A DNA stretch of 5,419 nt from Acidimicrobiaceae bacterium (lineage in GTDB: Bacteria > Actinomycetota > Acidimicrobiia > Acidimicrobiales > UBA10347). The notes beneath the pieces were generated by a model, which made no database searches, was not told where the DNA came from, and saw nothing but the letters and a program-made list of their open reading frames with translations. Of this stretch, positions 1 through 5,419 are shown one piece after another. The stretch's first letter is position 1. Each line of letters starts with the position of its first letter. The stretch is taken from NCBI GenBank assembly GCA_003485885.1, contig DNHM01000470.1:1-5419 (forward strand). Reading direction: 5' to 3'. The translations under genes were made by a program, and so were the position numbers.

Positions 1-1356
1 CCACTCCCCTTGCAGCTCTGCACACACCGGTCCGTTGCAGAATGATGCTGCGCTTTGGGGACCATAGAGCATCAACATGTTCGGGAACCCGGGAGAGGCA
101 ATGCCGATGTGAGTATCCACACCATCGGCCCATGCATCCGCGACTGACAAGCCACCAGCGCCACGGAAGTCAAGTCGGGTGAAGCCGCCAGTGTTGGCAT
201 CGAACCCGGTTGCTAACACCAAGATGTCGAGCTCAACATGGCCAGACTCCGTCATGACACCGGTCTCTGTTATCTGTACGAGTGGATCCCGTTTGAGGTC
301 AACGAGCGACACATCGCCGCGGTCAAAAATGTCGTAATAGTTCTGTTCCAACGACGGCCGTTTGGTTCCGAAGGGATACGGCGGATTCGTGGGAGCCAGG
401 CTTTCGTGCAGCGATGCGTCCTTGATTCGTAATCGAGTCTTCTCTCGCCAGAACTCGTACGACAGGCGATTCGACTCGAGGTTCGACAGGGTGTCCTTGA
501 ACGATCCGACCCAGAAGTGGAACCCGCCTTTGGCCCACCGGTCCTCGAAGAGCTCACTACGTTCTTCTTCCGAGACGGCCAGGGCAGAGCGGTTGTCGCG
601 TTTCAGGTCGTGGAAGCTGCCCGGAGGCGCGTTACGTACCCGGAACGCCTCGGGATAGTCGCGTTTCGCCACTGCCTGGTCTTCGACAGTCAGGGCACGT
701 TGTTCCATGGGCAACGCATACACCGGGTTGCGTTGGAAGAGGGTCAGATGCTCAGCGACGCCGGCGGCTTCTTGTGCAACCTGCACGCCGCTCGCGCCGG
801 TGCCGATGATGCCGACCCGTTTGCCATCGAGTGAGAGACCGTCGAGCGGCCACTGTGCCGTGTGGTGACAGATACCCGTGAAAGTGTCCAGGCCTGGCAG
901 ATCTGGCACATACGGCGCCGAGCCGAATCCGGTGCACATGATCAGCCATTGACAGTCGTAGGCGCGGCCGTCGTCTGTCCCCAGGTGCCAAACATGGGCG
1001 TCATCATCGAAGTGGGCTGAGTTGATTCGGGTGTTCAAATCGATGTCTTTGGAAAGGTCCCAGACCGAGTCGACATGGTCGAAGTAGGCGACAAGTTCCT
1101 CACGACCAGGAAACCGCTCGGTCCAATTCCAGTCCTGCCAGATTTCGGGCATTGAGTACTCGTAGTTCGGCACATGGCAGTCGACACGAGCGCCGGGATA
1201 CCGATTGTGGTGCCAGACCCCGCCGAGACCGCTTCCTGCCTCGACAAGACGGACAGACCAACCAGCCTCGCGTAACCGCTTGAGCTGATAGAGGCCGTTG
1301 AAGCCAGCCCCTACGATTACGATTTCGAATGATTGGGCATCTGTCTCGACCACCAC
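1..1356 (-). CDS. Baeyer-Villiger monooxygenase (FAD/NADPH flavoprotein), 3' end cut by window edge
   Basis: Soluble flavoenzyme expected to use NADPH and O2 to insert oxygen next to a ketone, giving an ester or lactone. Visible in the 452 codons present: FAD Rossmann motif GAGFNG (residues 16-21), E39 at the end of the second beta strand, GGVWHHNRYPGARVD (45-59), the full family fingerprint FxGxxxHxxxWP as FTGICHHTAQWP (159-170), the NADPH Rossmann motif GTGASG (185-190), YPFGTKR ending at R333, and ATGFD (382-386). D59 and R333 match the catalytic Asp66 and Arg337 of phenylacetone monooxygenase. The frame is unbroken to base 1. Family members are about 540 residues, so some 80-100 C-terminal residues lie outside. 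Start: GTG at 1356 puts 15 residues before the FAD motif, as usual, and follows GGCAGG at a 5-nt gap. The frame is open further upstream, with ATGs at 1431 and 1458, but those would add an atypical N-terminus. It follows an SDR remnant and a Rieske oxygenase on the same strand. Substrate not predictable. Confidence 0.95.
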   Translation of the reverse strand, partial: MVVETDAQSFEIVIVGAGFNGLYQLKRLREAGWSVRLVEAGSGLGGVWHHNRYPGARVDCHVPNYEYSMPEIWQDWNWTERFPGREELVAYFDHVDSVWDLSKDIDLNTRINSAHFDDDAHVWHLGTDDGRAYDCQWLIMCTGFGSAPYVPDLPGLDTFTGICHHTAQWPLDGLSLDGKRVGIIGTGASGVQVAQEAAGVAEHLTLFQRNPVYALPMEQRALTVEDQAVAKRDYPEAFRVRNAPPGSFHDLKRDNRSALAVSEEERSELFEDRWAKGGFHFWVGSFKDTLSNLESNRLSYEFWREKTRLRIKDASLHESLAPTNPPYPFGTKRPSLEQNYYDIFDRGDVSLVDLKRDPLVQITETGVMTESGHVELDILVLATGFDANTGGFTRLDFRGAGGLSVADAWADGVDTHIGIASPGFPNMLMLYGPQSAASFCNGPVCAELQGEW

Positions 1357-1361
1357 GTCAG

Positions 1362-1367
1362 CCTGCC
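1362..1367 (-). promoter_or_regulatory. Probable ribosome binding site of the BVMO gene
   Basis: On the minus strand GGTGGCAGG is followed by CTGAC and then GTG at 1356, so GGCAGG stands 5 nt before the GTG and 8 nt before a second in-frame GTG at 1353. The match to the anti-Shine-Dalgarno sequence is only partial. It supports the GTG start over the ATGs at 1431 and 1458, neither of which has a purine-rich run at the right distance. Moderate to low confidence. Confidence 0.4.
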
Positions 1368-1669
1368 ACCTGAGTGCAGCCTTGGCCAAGACACGAGAGC
1401 ATCTGGGTTCGTACCACCGACGTGCCACCATGGGTTCTGCCGCCCGAGCAGCACCCATGACCAACTCGTACTCGGCCTTTCTGCGCTCCTGCGTGCCCTC
1501 TAACTGCTGCTGTGGCTCCCTGGCATCACCGGGCAATCCTACGGTCGACGGGTCAGGGGTTGTGAGATCGTGTCTAAGCGCGACGGCAGCTACATCGGCG
1601 GTGACGCTTTTAGGTTCAAGTGGAGCACTCTGCCCGTTCCGGGTCTGGAGTGAACCTACCTGTGCATGC

Positions 1670-1697
1670 GTCGTGAATGAACAGTCGTGAGTGAACC
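1670..1697. repeat. Two-copy 14-bp tandem repeat GTCGTGARTGAACM
   Basis: GTCGTGAATGAACA (1670-1683) is followed directly by GTCGTGAGTGAACC (1684-1697), with 12 of 14 bases identical. A third, shorter copy of the core, GAGTGAAC, lies at 1648-1655. It sits between the SDR remnant stop and the BVMO start. It could be a binding site for a regulator of the BVMO gene or simply a slippage duplication; the sequence does not decide. Confidence 0.4.
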
Positions 1698-1715
1698 ACA
1701 GCCACTCATCGTGGT

Positions 1716-1916
1716 TCAAGCGGACATACCGCCGTCGATGACGAACTCGCCCCCGGTGCACTAGGAGTTGGCATCGGAGGCCAGCCAGGTCACAAGCTCG
1801 GCCAGTGCTTCGGGGCCGGTTTCGCTGCCCAGCGGGATCTGACGACACAGACTGCTGTGCCTTTGGGCTGTGGGGGAAAGTCCGCGGGCTCAATCGCTCC
1901 GGTGATCGACAGCCCT
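1716..1916 (-). pseudogene. Decayed C-terminal remnant of a short-chain dehydrogenase/reductase
   Basis: In the minus frame ending at the TGA at 1718-1716, the translation has the classical SDR C-terminus: RQIPLG, then PEALAELVTWLASDANS, then CTGGEFVIDGGMSA. An in-frame TAG (1763-1761) interrupts it at DANS/CTGG, where intact SDRs commonly have a Tyr codon, so a TAC/TAT to TAG change is likely. Upstream, a different minus frame reads GLSITGAIEP (GAIE at 1900-1889), which fits the conserved PG(A/x)IE segment usually some 20 residues before IPLG, so a frameshift is inferred between them. The Rossmann TGxxxGxG motif and the YxxxK catalytic site are absent, and the space to the Rieske stop is under 100 bp, so most of a roughly 250-residue enzyme has been lost. 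It once probably oxidised an alcohol (or reduced a ketone) next to the BVMO. The C-terminal part is secure; the upstream limit is approximate. Confidence 0.72.
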
Positions 1917-1936
1917 AGGTCGTAGCCCTAGTTCGT
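1911..1936. repeat. Two-copy 13-bp tandem repeat AGCCCTAGKTCGT
   Basis: AGCCCTAGGTCGT (1911-1923) is followed without a gap by AGCCCTAGTTCGT (1924-1936), 12 of 13 bases identical, then AGCG. It lies 10 bp past the Rieske stop codon, at the border of the SDR remnant. A slippage duplication or scar at a deletion junction is the simplest reading. No inverted symmetry or T-run suggests a terminator. Confidence 0.4.
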
Positions 1937-1945
1937 AGCGATTTG

Positions 1946-3118
1946 TTAAGCAGTTCGGCTCGCTGCTGCCGGACTGGGCCCCTCGACAGCCTTGTTGACT
2001 TCGTTGTGGAAGTGAGCAAGCGCTGGTTCGATCTTGCCGTACACCAGGTGCTCCAGCGCCCCCGACGCCAAATTGCGTTGGACCTGTTCCATTAGCGGGA
2101 AGTCCTCGGTGCCGGTGACGTGGAGCAAGAGATCAAGATTCTTGACGAAGTACTCCCGTGATCCCTCGCTGTGAGGTTCCGCAGGAGCGTAGACCGACGT
2201 GGTGAATCGAGAGCGGCCAACGTCGAGTGGTTCGATGTTCCACACCTCGACATGGTCGACCTGATGTACCACCATGCCGGTCGGCACCAAGAAGTACTGA
2301 ATCGTGCCGTAGGGCAGCAGGCTTCGTTCATCCTCGGGCTTGTTGAACTCGGTGGAGACATCGGACCGCAAACCGGTCAGCATCAGGTTTCGGCCGAACG
2401 GTTCGAAGACCGACTCGGAGTGGAACATGCCGCCCAACGTGGCTCGGTGCAACGTACGGATGTGATAGGTCTCGCTGAAGGTGTCGAACAACAGCTTCCA
2501 GTTGAAGTCCCAGTCGTGCTGGCGCGAGTCGATGAGCACATAGTCGTCTAGGCCGAACGCTCCGAGGTCGTCCTGAGCACCACCGAGGGCAGCGTCGATA
2601 TCGATGGGTTCGTCGCCCCCTGGCCGCACGAAAATCAACCCATACTTTTCGACGATGGGCCTGCTCACGAGATCGCAGTTCATCGATACGTCGTCGAAGG
2701 CATGCTGAGCAGCAGGCCGAGTGCGGAGCGCCCCATCGAGCTCATAGTTCCAGGCGTGATAAGGACAGCTGAATGAGCGCAGGCCGGTGCCGTGGCCGAC
2801 CGGATCAACCAATGGCGCACCCCGATGGCGACACATGTTCACCAGAGCCCGCAACGATCCATCGGCCTGTCGAACAACAACGATAGGGACACCATCGAAT
2901 CGCATGGCCCGCCACGAACCTGGCTCACGGACGTCGGCGCTCATGCCAAAAAATACCGGACCTTCGCGAAACAACACCCGCTGCTCTGCGGCGAAACGTT
3001 CAGGATCGACATACATCGCAGCGTCGCTAACCATGGACGATGATCCATACAGCCCGTGTAGCCCTTCGCCGGCGTTGGCGATCCTGGCGAGTAACTCGAT
3101 TTGACGTTCCTGGCGCAT
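1946..3118 (-). CDS. Rieske non-heme iron oxygenase, large (alpha) subunit
   Basis: Oxygenase component of a ring-hydroxylating or demethylating system. A partner reductase/ferredoxin passes NAD(P)H electrons to the [2Fe-2S] cluster, and the mononuclear iron activates O2; cytosolic. With the ATG at 3118 it has 390 residues, within the usual size. The Rieske domain (about 45-165) has CRH (C96, H98) and CPYH (C118, H121), so CxH-X19-CxxH. The catalytic domain (about 170-375) has DTFSETYHIRTLH: D212 (bridging acid), E216, H219 and H224, the last two being iron ligands. D339 in EDFPLMEQVQ is the likely third ligand. No key residue is missing. Start: ATG at 3118 has GAAGGGG 5 nt upstream; a GTG two codons earlier (3124) overlaps that site and is less likely. 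No reductase, ferredoxin or beta subunit is in the window. It leads the leftward block and is divergent from the sulfatase. Substrate not assignable; the N-terminal 40 residues carry no recognised motif. Confidence 0.95.
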   Translation of the reverse strand: MRQERQIELLARIANAGEGLHGLYGSSSMVSDAAMYVDPERFAAEQRVLFREGPVFFGMSADVREPGSWRAMRFDGVPIVVVRQADGSLRALVNMCRHRGAPLVDPVGHGTGLRSFSCPYHAWNYELDGALRTRPAAQHAFDDVSMNCDLVSRPIVEKYGLIFVRPGGDEPIDIDAALGGAQDDLGAFGLDDYVLIDSRQHDWDFNWKLLFDTFSETYHIRTLHRATLGGMFHSESVFEPFGRNLMLTGLRSDVSTEFNKPEDERSLLPYGTIQYFLVPTGMVVHQVDHVEVWNIEPLDVGRSRFTTSVYAPAEPHSEGSREYFVKNLDLLLHVTGTEDFPLMEQVQRNLASGALEHLVYGKIEPALAHFHNEVNKAVEGPSPAAASRTA

Positions 3119-3123
3119 TGCCA

Positions 3124-3130
3124 CCCCTTC
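3124..3130 (-). promoter_or_regulatory. Shine-Dalgarno site of the Rieske oxygenase gene
   Basis: The minus strand reads GAAGGGG-TGGCA-ATG: a purine-rich site 5 nt before the ATG at 3118. It decides the start, because the GTG at 3124-3122 overlaps the site itself. Three bases of it (3128-3130) also belong to the left arm of the inverted repeat 3128-3183, so a protein bound there, or a stem in the transcript, could hinder initiation. Confidence 0.6.
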
Positions 3131-3197
3131 GCAGACCGATACCGGTGGTCAACAAGTCACCCTAGATCGCGCCGGTCTGCGAAACCCTTATCGGTCT
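3128..3197. promoter_or_regulatory. Candidate operator: three AGACCG/CGGTCT elements in the divergent intergenic region
   Basis: TTCGCAGACCG (3128-3138) and CGGTCTGCGAA (3173-3183) form a perfect 11-bp inverted repeat. The left element also pairs with a third: AGACCGATA (3133-3141) is the exact reverse complement of TATCGGTCT (3189-3197). CGGTCT thus occurs twice in direct orientation 19 bp apart, and once inverted. ACCGGT, a 6-bp palindrome, lies at 3141-3146. Such multi-copy symmetry between divergent genes is typical of a dimeric repressor or activator site controlling both sides. The regulator is not encoded here and its family cannot be named from the sites. A 34-nt-loop RNA hairpin is an alternative but less likely. 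Confidence 0.4.
3159..3164 (-). promoter_or_regulatory. Weak candidate -10 box for the Rieske gene
   Basis: The minus strand reads TAGGGT (3164-3159), a match to actinobacterial TANNNT. It would place a transcription start near 3152 and a leader of about 34 nt that includes the Shine-Dalgarno site. It lies between the two arms of the large inverted repeat, where a repressor would block it. No good -35 was seen, so this is only a suggestion. Confidence 0.2.
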
Positions 3198-3245
3198 CGG
3201 CGCCGTTGCGAGGGGCAGCTTCTGTATCGGCAGGGCTGTCGTCAC

Positions 3246-3251
3246 TACGCT
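3246..3251 (+). promoter_or_regulatory. Candidate -10 box for leaderless transcription of the sulfatase gene
   Basis: TACGCT fits TANNNT and is followed by six bases and then the ATG at 3258, so it would occupy -12 to -7 if transcription began at the A of ATG. That is the arrangement of leaderless promoters in actinobacteria. It is supported by the absence of any Shine-Dalgarno-like run just before this ATG. A -35 element is not evident. Confidence 0.33.
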
Positions 3252-3257
3252 CTGAGC

Positions 3258-5419
3258 ATGACCAAAACGCCTTCGACCGGTCCTTCGCTCCCCTTCCCCG
3301 CAATTCCATCGGCAAGCACGGCCGGCCGCGGTCTCAATGATTCGGAGCATGTGTGGCGTGACACCGCTTCACCATTGGGCGACGACGCTCCCAACATCGT
3401 GATCTTCATGACCGACGATGCCGGCTGCGCCAACGGCTCCCCGTTCGGTGGGCCGATTCAGTTGCCGACCATGGAGCGGGTGTTGAACATGGGTGTTGGC
3501 TACAACCGGTTCCATACAACCGCTATGTGTTCGCCTACCCGAGCGTGTGTGTTGACCGGCCGCAACCATCATGCGGTCGGATTCGGTCAGATCCCGGAGT
3601 ACGCCACCGACTTCGACGGGTACGTCGGGGCTATCCCACGATCTGCGGCCACGATCGCCGAAGTCCTGAGCGGCTACGGCTACGGCACTGCCGCGTTCGG
3701 AAAATGGCACAACACACCGATCGATCATGTGAATCGGAACGGCCCATTCGATCGGTGGCCGACGGGTCATGGTTTCGACTACTTCTACGGTTTCGTGGCC
3801 GCGGAGACGTCACAGTACGAACCTCGGTTGTTCGAAAACACCACACCCATCGAGCCACCCGACGGGCCTGGCTACCACCTGACCGAAGATCTCGCCGATA
3901 AGGCGATCTCGTACCTGCGTCGACGGCGCAACACTGCGCCGGACCAGCCGGTGCTGATCTACTTCACTCCTGGCGCGGTGCACGGACCGCATCACATCCC
4001 CAAAGAGTGGGCCGACAAATATGCCGGGGCGTTCGACGACGGTTGGGAAGTGTTGCGAGATCGCATCTACGCAGCGCAGCGTGCGTCGGGGTGGATCCCG
4101 GACCATGCGGAGCTGACTCCCATCGACGACACGATGCAGCGATGGGACGACGTACCCGAGGAGCACCGGCGGTTCCAATCCCGGTTGATGGAGGTCTACG
4201 CCGGTTTCGCCGAACACACCGACCATCAATACGGCAAGGTGCTCGACGAACTTGAACGACTCGGTCAACTCGACAACACCCTGATCTTCTACGTCAATTC
4301 CGATAATGGGGCGTCGGCCGAAGGCCTGTTTGGCACGATCTCCGAGATTCTGTGCCACAACGGCCTCCAGATACCGGTGGACCAGCAGATCGAGGTGCTC
4401 GAACGTGACTATGGCGGTATCGACATGCTCGGCACCGAACTGGTCGACAACCACTACCACGCGGCCTGGGCGTGGGCGACCGACACGCCGTTTAAGTCGA
4501 CCAAGTTGGTGGCGGCCCACTTCGGAGGCACTCGCACTCCCCTGGCAGTGGCCTGGCCAAAACGTTTCGGCCACGATCCCACACCCCGAGATCAGTTCCA
4601 TCATGTGATCGATCTGGCGGCAACGATCTACGACGTGCTCGGCATTGACCCCCCAGCCCAGTTCAACGGCGTTGACCAGAAGCCGATCGACGGCGTCTCT
4701 TTGGCCGCTTCGTTCACGGATTCGCAGGCTGGCTCAGGTCACATCACCCAGTACTTCGAAATCATGGGCAGCCGAGGCATCTATCACGACGGCTGGTTCG
4801 CCGCAGCCTTCGGGCCTCGTAATCCGTGGGATCCGAAATACAACCGATTCCGAGGCTGGGAACCTGAAGAAGACCAGTGGGAGCTCTACGACCTGCGAGT
4901 CGATTACAGCCAGGCCAATGACCTTGCGAACGAACTCCCTGACAAGTTGGCCGAACTCCGCGAGCAGTTCGACACGCACGCCGAGGCGAATCAAGTCTTC
5001 CCCGTCGGAGGCGGTCTGCTCACGTCGGTGTTTCGTCCCGATCTGATGAAGTCAACCACGCTCAGCGAGTGGGTGTTCGACGCCGACGACGACCGAATCG
5101 CGGAAGCGATGGCACCGAAGTTCCTCAGCGGCTACTCGAGTCGTTCGACAGTCCGGTTCTCCGCTGGCCCAGACGACTCCGGTATCCTGTTCTGTGTTGG
5201 CGGGATCACAGGCGGGTTCACCGTGTACATGGACGATGGGTTACTCATGGCCGAGTACAACACCTCGGGCATTGAACGGACTACCGCCATGTCCGAGGCC
5301 AAGATCACGCCCGGCGATCATGAAGCCGTCATCGAATTGGTGATGGACAGCGATCGTTACCGTTGCCCCGCTCGTCTGACCATCGAACTCGACGGTGTGC
5401 CGGTCGCATCGGCACGAAT
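3258..5419 (+). CDS. Type I (formylglycine-dependent) arylsulfatase, AtsA-like, 3' end cut by window edge
   Basis: Hydrolyses a sulfate ester to an alcohol or phenol plus sulfate. The 720 visible codons hold the alkaline-phosphatase-fold sulfatase core: metal ligands D53-D54 in NIVIFMTDD, signature CSPTR (91-95) followed by ACVLTG, where C91 would become formylglycine through a separate generating enzyme, then GKWH (148-151), H242 in the GAVHGPHH segment, metal ligands D349-N350 in NSDNG, and K416. The usual EGG loop reads HFGG, as I recall for the mycobacterial AtsA-like branch. After the core (about residue 535) a C-terminal part runs to the edge, consistent with that branch's long members (roughly 780 residues). 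The N-terminus is proline- and serine-rich with no hydrophobic stretch, so it is probably cytoplasmic and needs substrate import. The frame is open upstream, but the ATG at 3258 is the only one near and suits the family. It has no Shine-Dalgarno site and is likely leaderless. It is divergent from the Rieske gene. True substrate unknown. Confidence 0.95.
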   Translation, partial: MTKTPSTGPSLPFPAIPSASTAGRGLNDSEHVWRDTASPLGDDAPNIVIFMTDDAGCANGSPFGGPIQLPTMERVLNMGVGYNRFHTTAMCSPTRACVLTGRNHHAVGFGQIPEYATDFDGYVGAIPRSAATIAEVLSGYGYGTAAFGKWHNTPIDHVNRNGPFDRWPTGHGFDYFYGFVAAETSQYEPRLFENTTPIEPPDGPGYHLTEDLADKAISYLRRRRNTAPDQPVLIYFTPGAVHGPHHIPKEWADKYAGAFDDGWEVLRDRIYAAQRASGWIPDHAELTPIDDTMQRWDDVPEEHRRFQSRLMEVYAGFAEHTDHQYGKVLDELERLGQLDNTLIFYVNSDNGASAEGLFGTISEILCHNGLQIPVDQQIEVLERDYGGIDMLGTELVDNHYHAAWAWATDTPFKSTKLVAAHFGGTRTPLAVAWPKRFGHDPTPRDQFHHVIDLAATIYDVLGIDPPAQFNGVDQKPIDGVSLAASFTDSQAGSGHITQYFEIMGSRGIYHDGWFAAAFGPRNPWDPKYNRFRGWEPEEDQWELYDLRVDYSQANDLANELPDKLAELREQFDTHAEANQVFPVGGGLLTSVFRPDLMKSTTLSEWVFDADDDRIAEAMAPKFLSGYSSRSTVRFSAGPDDSGILFCVGGITGGFTVYMDDGLLMAEYNTSGIERTTAMSEAKITPGDHEAVIELVMDSDRYRCPARLTIELDGVPVASAR

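Larger units (their letters stand above)
1357..1715. other. About 360-bp gap between SDR remnant and BVMO, no recognisable gene
   Basis: No convincing gene was found in any frame. On the minus strand the BVMO frame stays open through the whole stretch, but its translation is rich in Q, E, R and A, has no family motif, and would be an implausible N-terminal extension of the monooxygenase. A plus-strand frame (1298-1690) is also open but is rich in S, C and T, overlaps the BVMO start and looks like chance. A degenerate tandem repeat lies at 1670-1697. The stretch may be decayed coding DNA from the same event that destroyed the SDR, or a leader holding a promoter for the BVMO; no clear -35/-10 pair was seen. 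Confidence 0.5.

Noticed and set aside
1298..1690. Plus-strand open frame of about 130 codons across the gap before the BVMO.
   Set aside because: It overlaps the BVMO FAD motif on the other strand, has a composition dominated by S, T, A and C, and has no ribosome binding site or homology that I can recognise.
1871..1892. Plus-strand GGGGGAAAGTCCGCGGGCTCA resembles the conserved GAGGAAAGTCCGGGCTC of bacterial RNase P RNA.
   Set aside because: The match has a 2-base insertion, and the other conserved RNase P RNA segments (ACAGNRA, the 3' P4 strand) are not found nearby. The opposite strand here also gives SDR-like peptide, so it is taken as coincidence.
1857..1950. A terminator after the Rieske gene.
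   Set aside because: No stable stem followed by a T-run was found. The CCCTAG repeats are direct, not inverted, so read-through into the SDR remnant and the BVMO remains possible.
2171..2551. Plus-strand open frame of about 126 codons.
   Set aside because: It is antisense to the catalytic domain of the Rieske oxygenase and has no recognisable domain or ribosome binding site.
3122..3124. GTG as the start of the Rieske gene, two codons upstream.
   Set aside because: It overlaps the GAAGGGG site, while the ATG at 3118 has that site at a 5-nt gap.
3810..4604. Long minus-strand open frame of about 264 codons.
   Set aside because: It lies wholly opposite the sulfatase, whose catalytic motifs are in the plus strand. 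Its translation has no family motif, and such antisense frames are common in GC-rich genes.

Overview
The window reads as GC-rich bacterial DNA, most likely from an actinomycete (Actinomycetota). The grounds are GC-biased third codon positions, an AtsA-type long cytoplasmic sulfatase of the kind common in mycobacteria and relatives, and a TANNNT box placed as in leaderless actinobacterial promoters. Genus cannot be fixed from this sequence.

Layout. A leftward block occupies 1-3118 and a rightward gene runs from 3258 off the right edge, divided by a 139-bp divergent intergenic region. Read in their own direction, the leftward genes are: (i) an intact Rieske non-heme iron oxygenase (3118-1946); (ii) the decayed C-terminal end of a short-chain dehydrogenase/reductase (SDR, about 1916-1716), carrying an in-frame TAG and an apparent frameshift; (iii) about 360 bp without a recognisable gene; and (iv) a Baeyer-Villiger monooxygenase (BVMO) that starts near 1356 and is cut by the left edge, lacking perhaps the last 80-100 residues. 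The rightward gene is a type I formylglycine-dependent sulfatase with 720 codons visible and no stop.

How the genes may work together (inference). A sulfatase, an alcohol dehydrogenase, a BVMO and a Rieske oxygenase form a plausible catabolic set. Sulfate is removed from an ester, the freed alcohol is oxidised to a ketone, the ketone is converted to an ester or lactone, and the Rieske enzyme hydroxylates or demethylates the same skeleton. A sulfated steroid, terpenoid or other alicyclic compound would fit, but no substrate can be read from the sequence. The alcohol-oxidising member is broken here, so the route would need another dehydrogenase or may be decaying.

Regulation. The divergent intergenic region holds three copies of CGGTCT/AGACCG arranged as an 11-bp perfect inverted repeat plus an overlapping 9-bp one. 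One arm overlaps the ribosome binding site of the Rieske gene. This is the best candidate for a shared operator. No regulator gene, RNA gene, CRISPR array, insertion sequence or convincing terminator was found.
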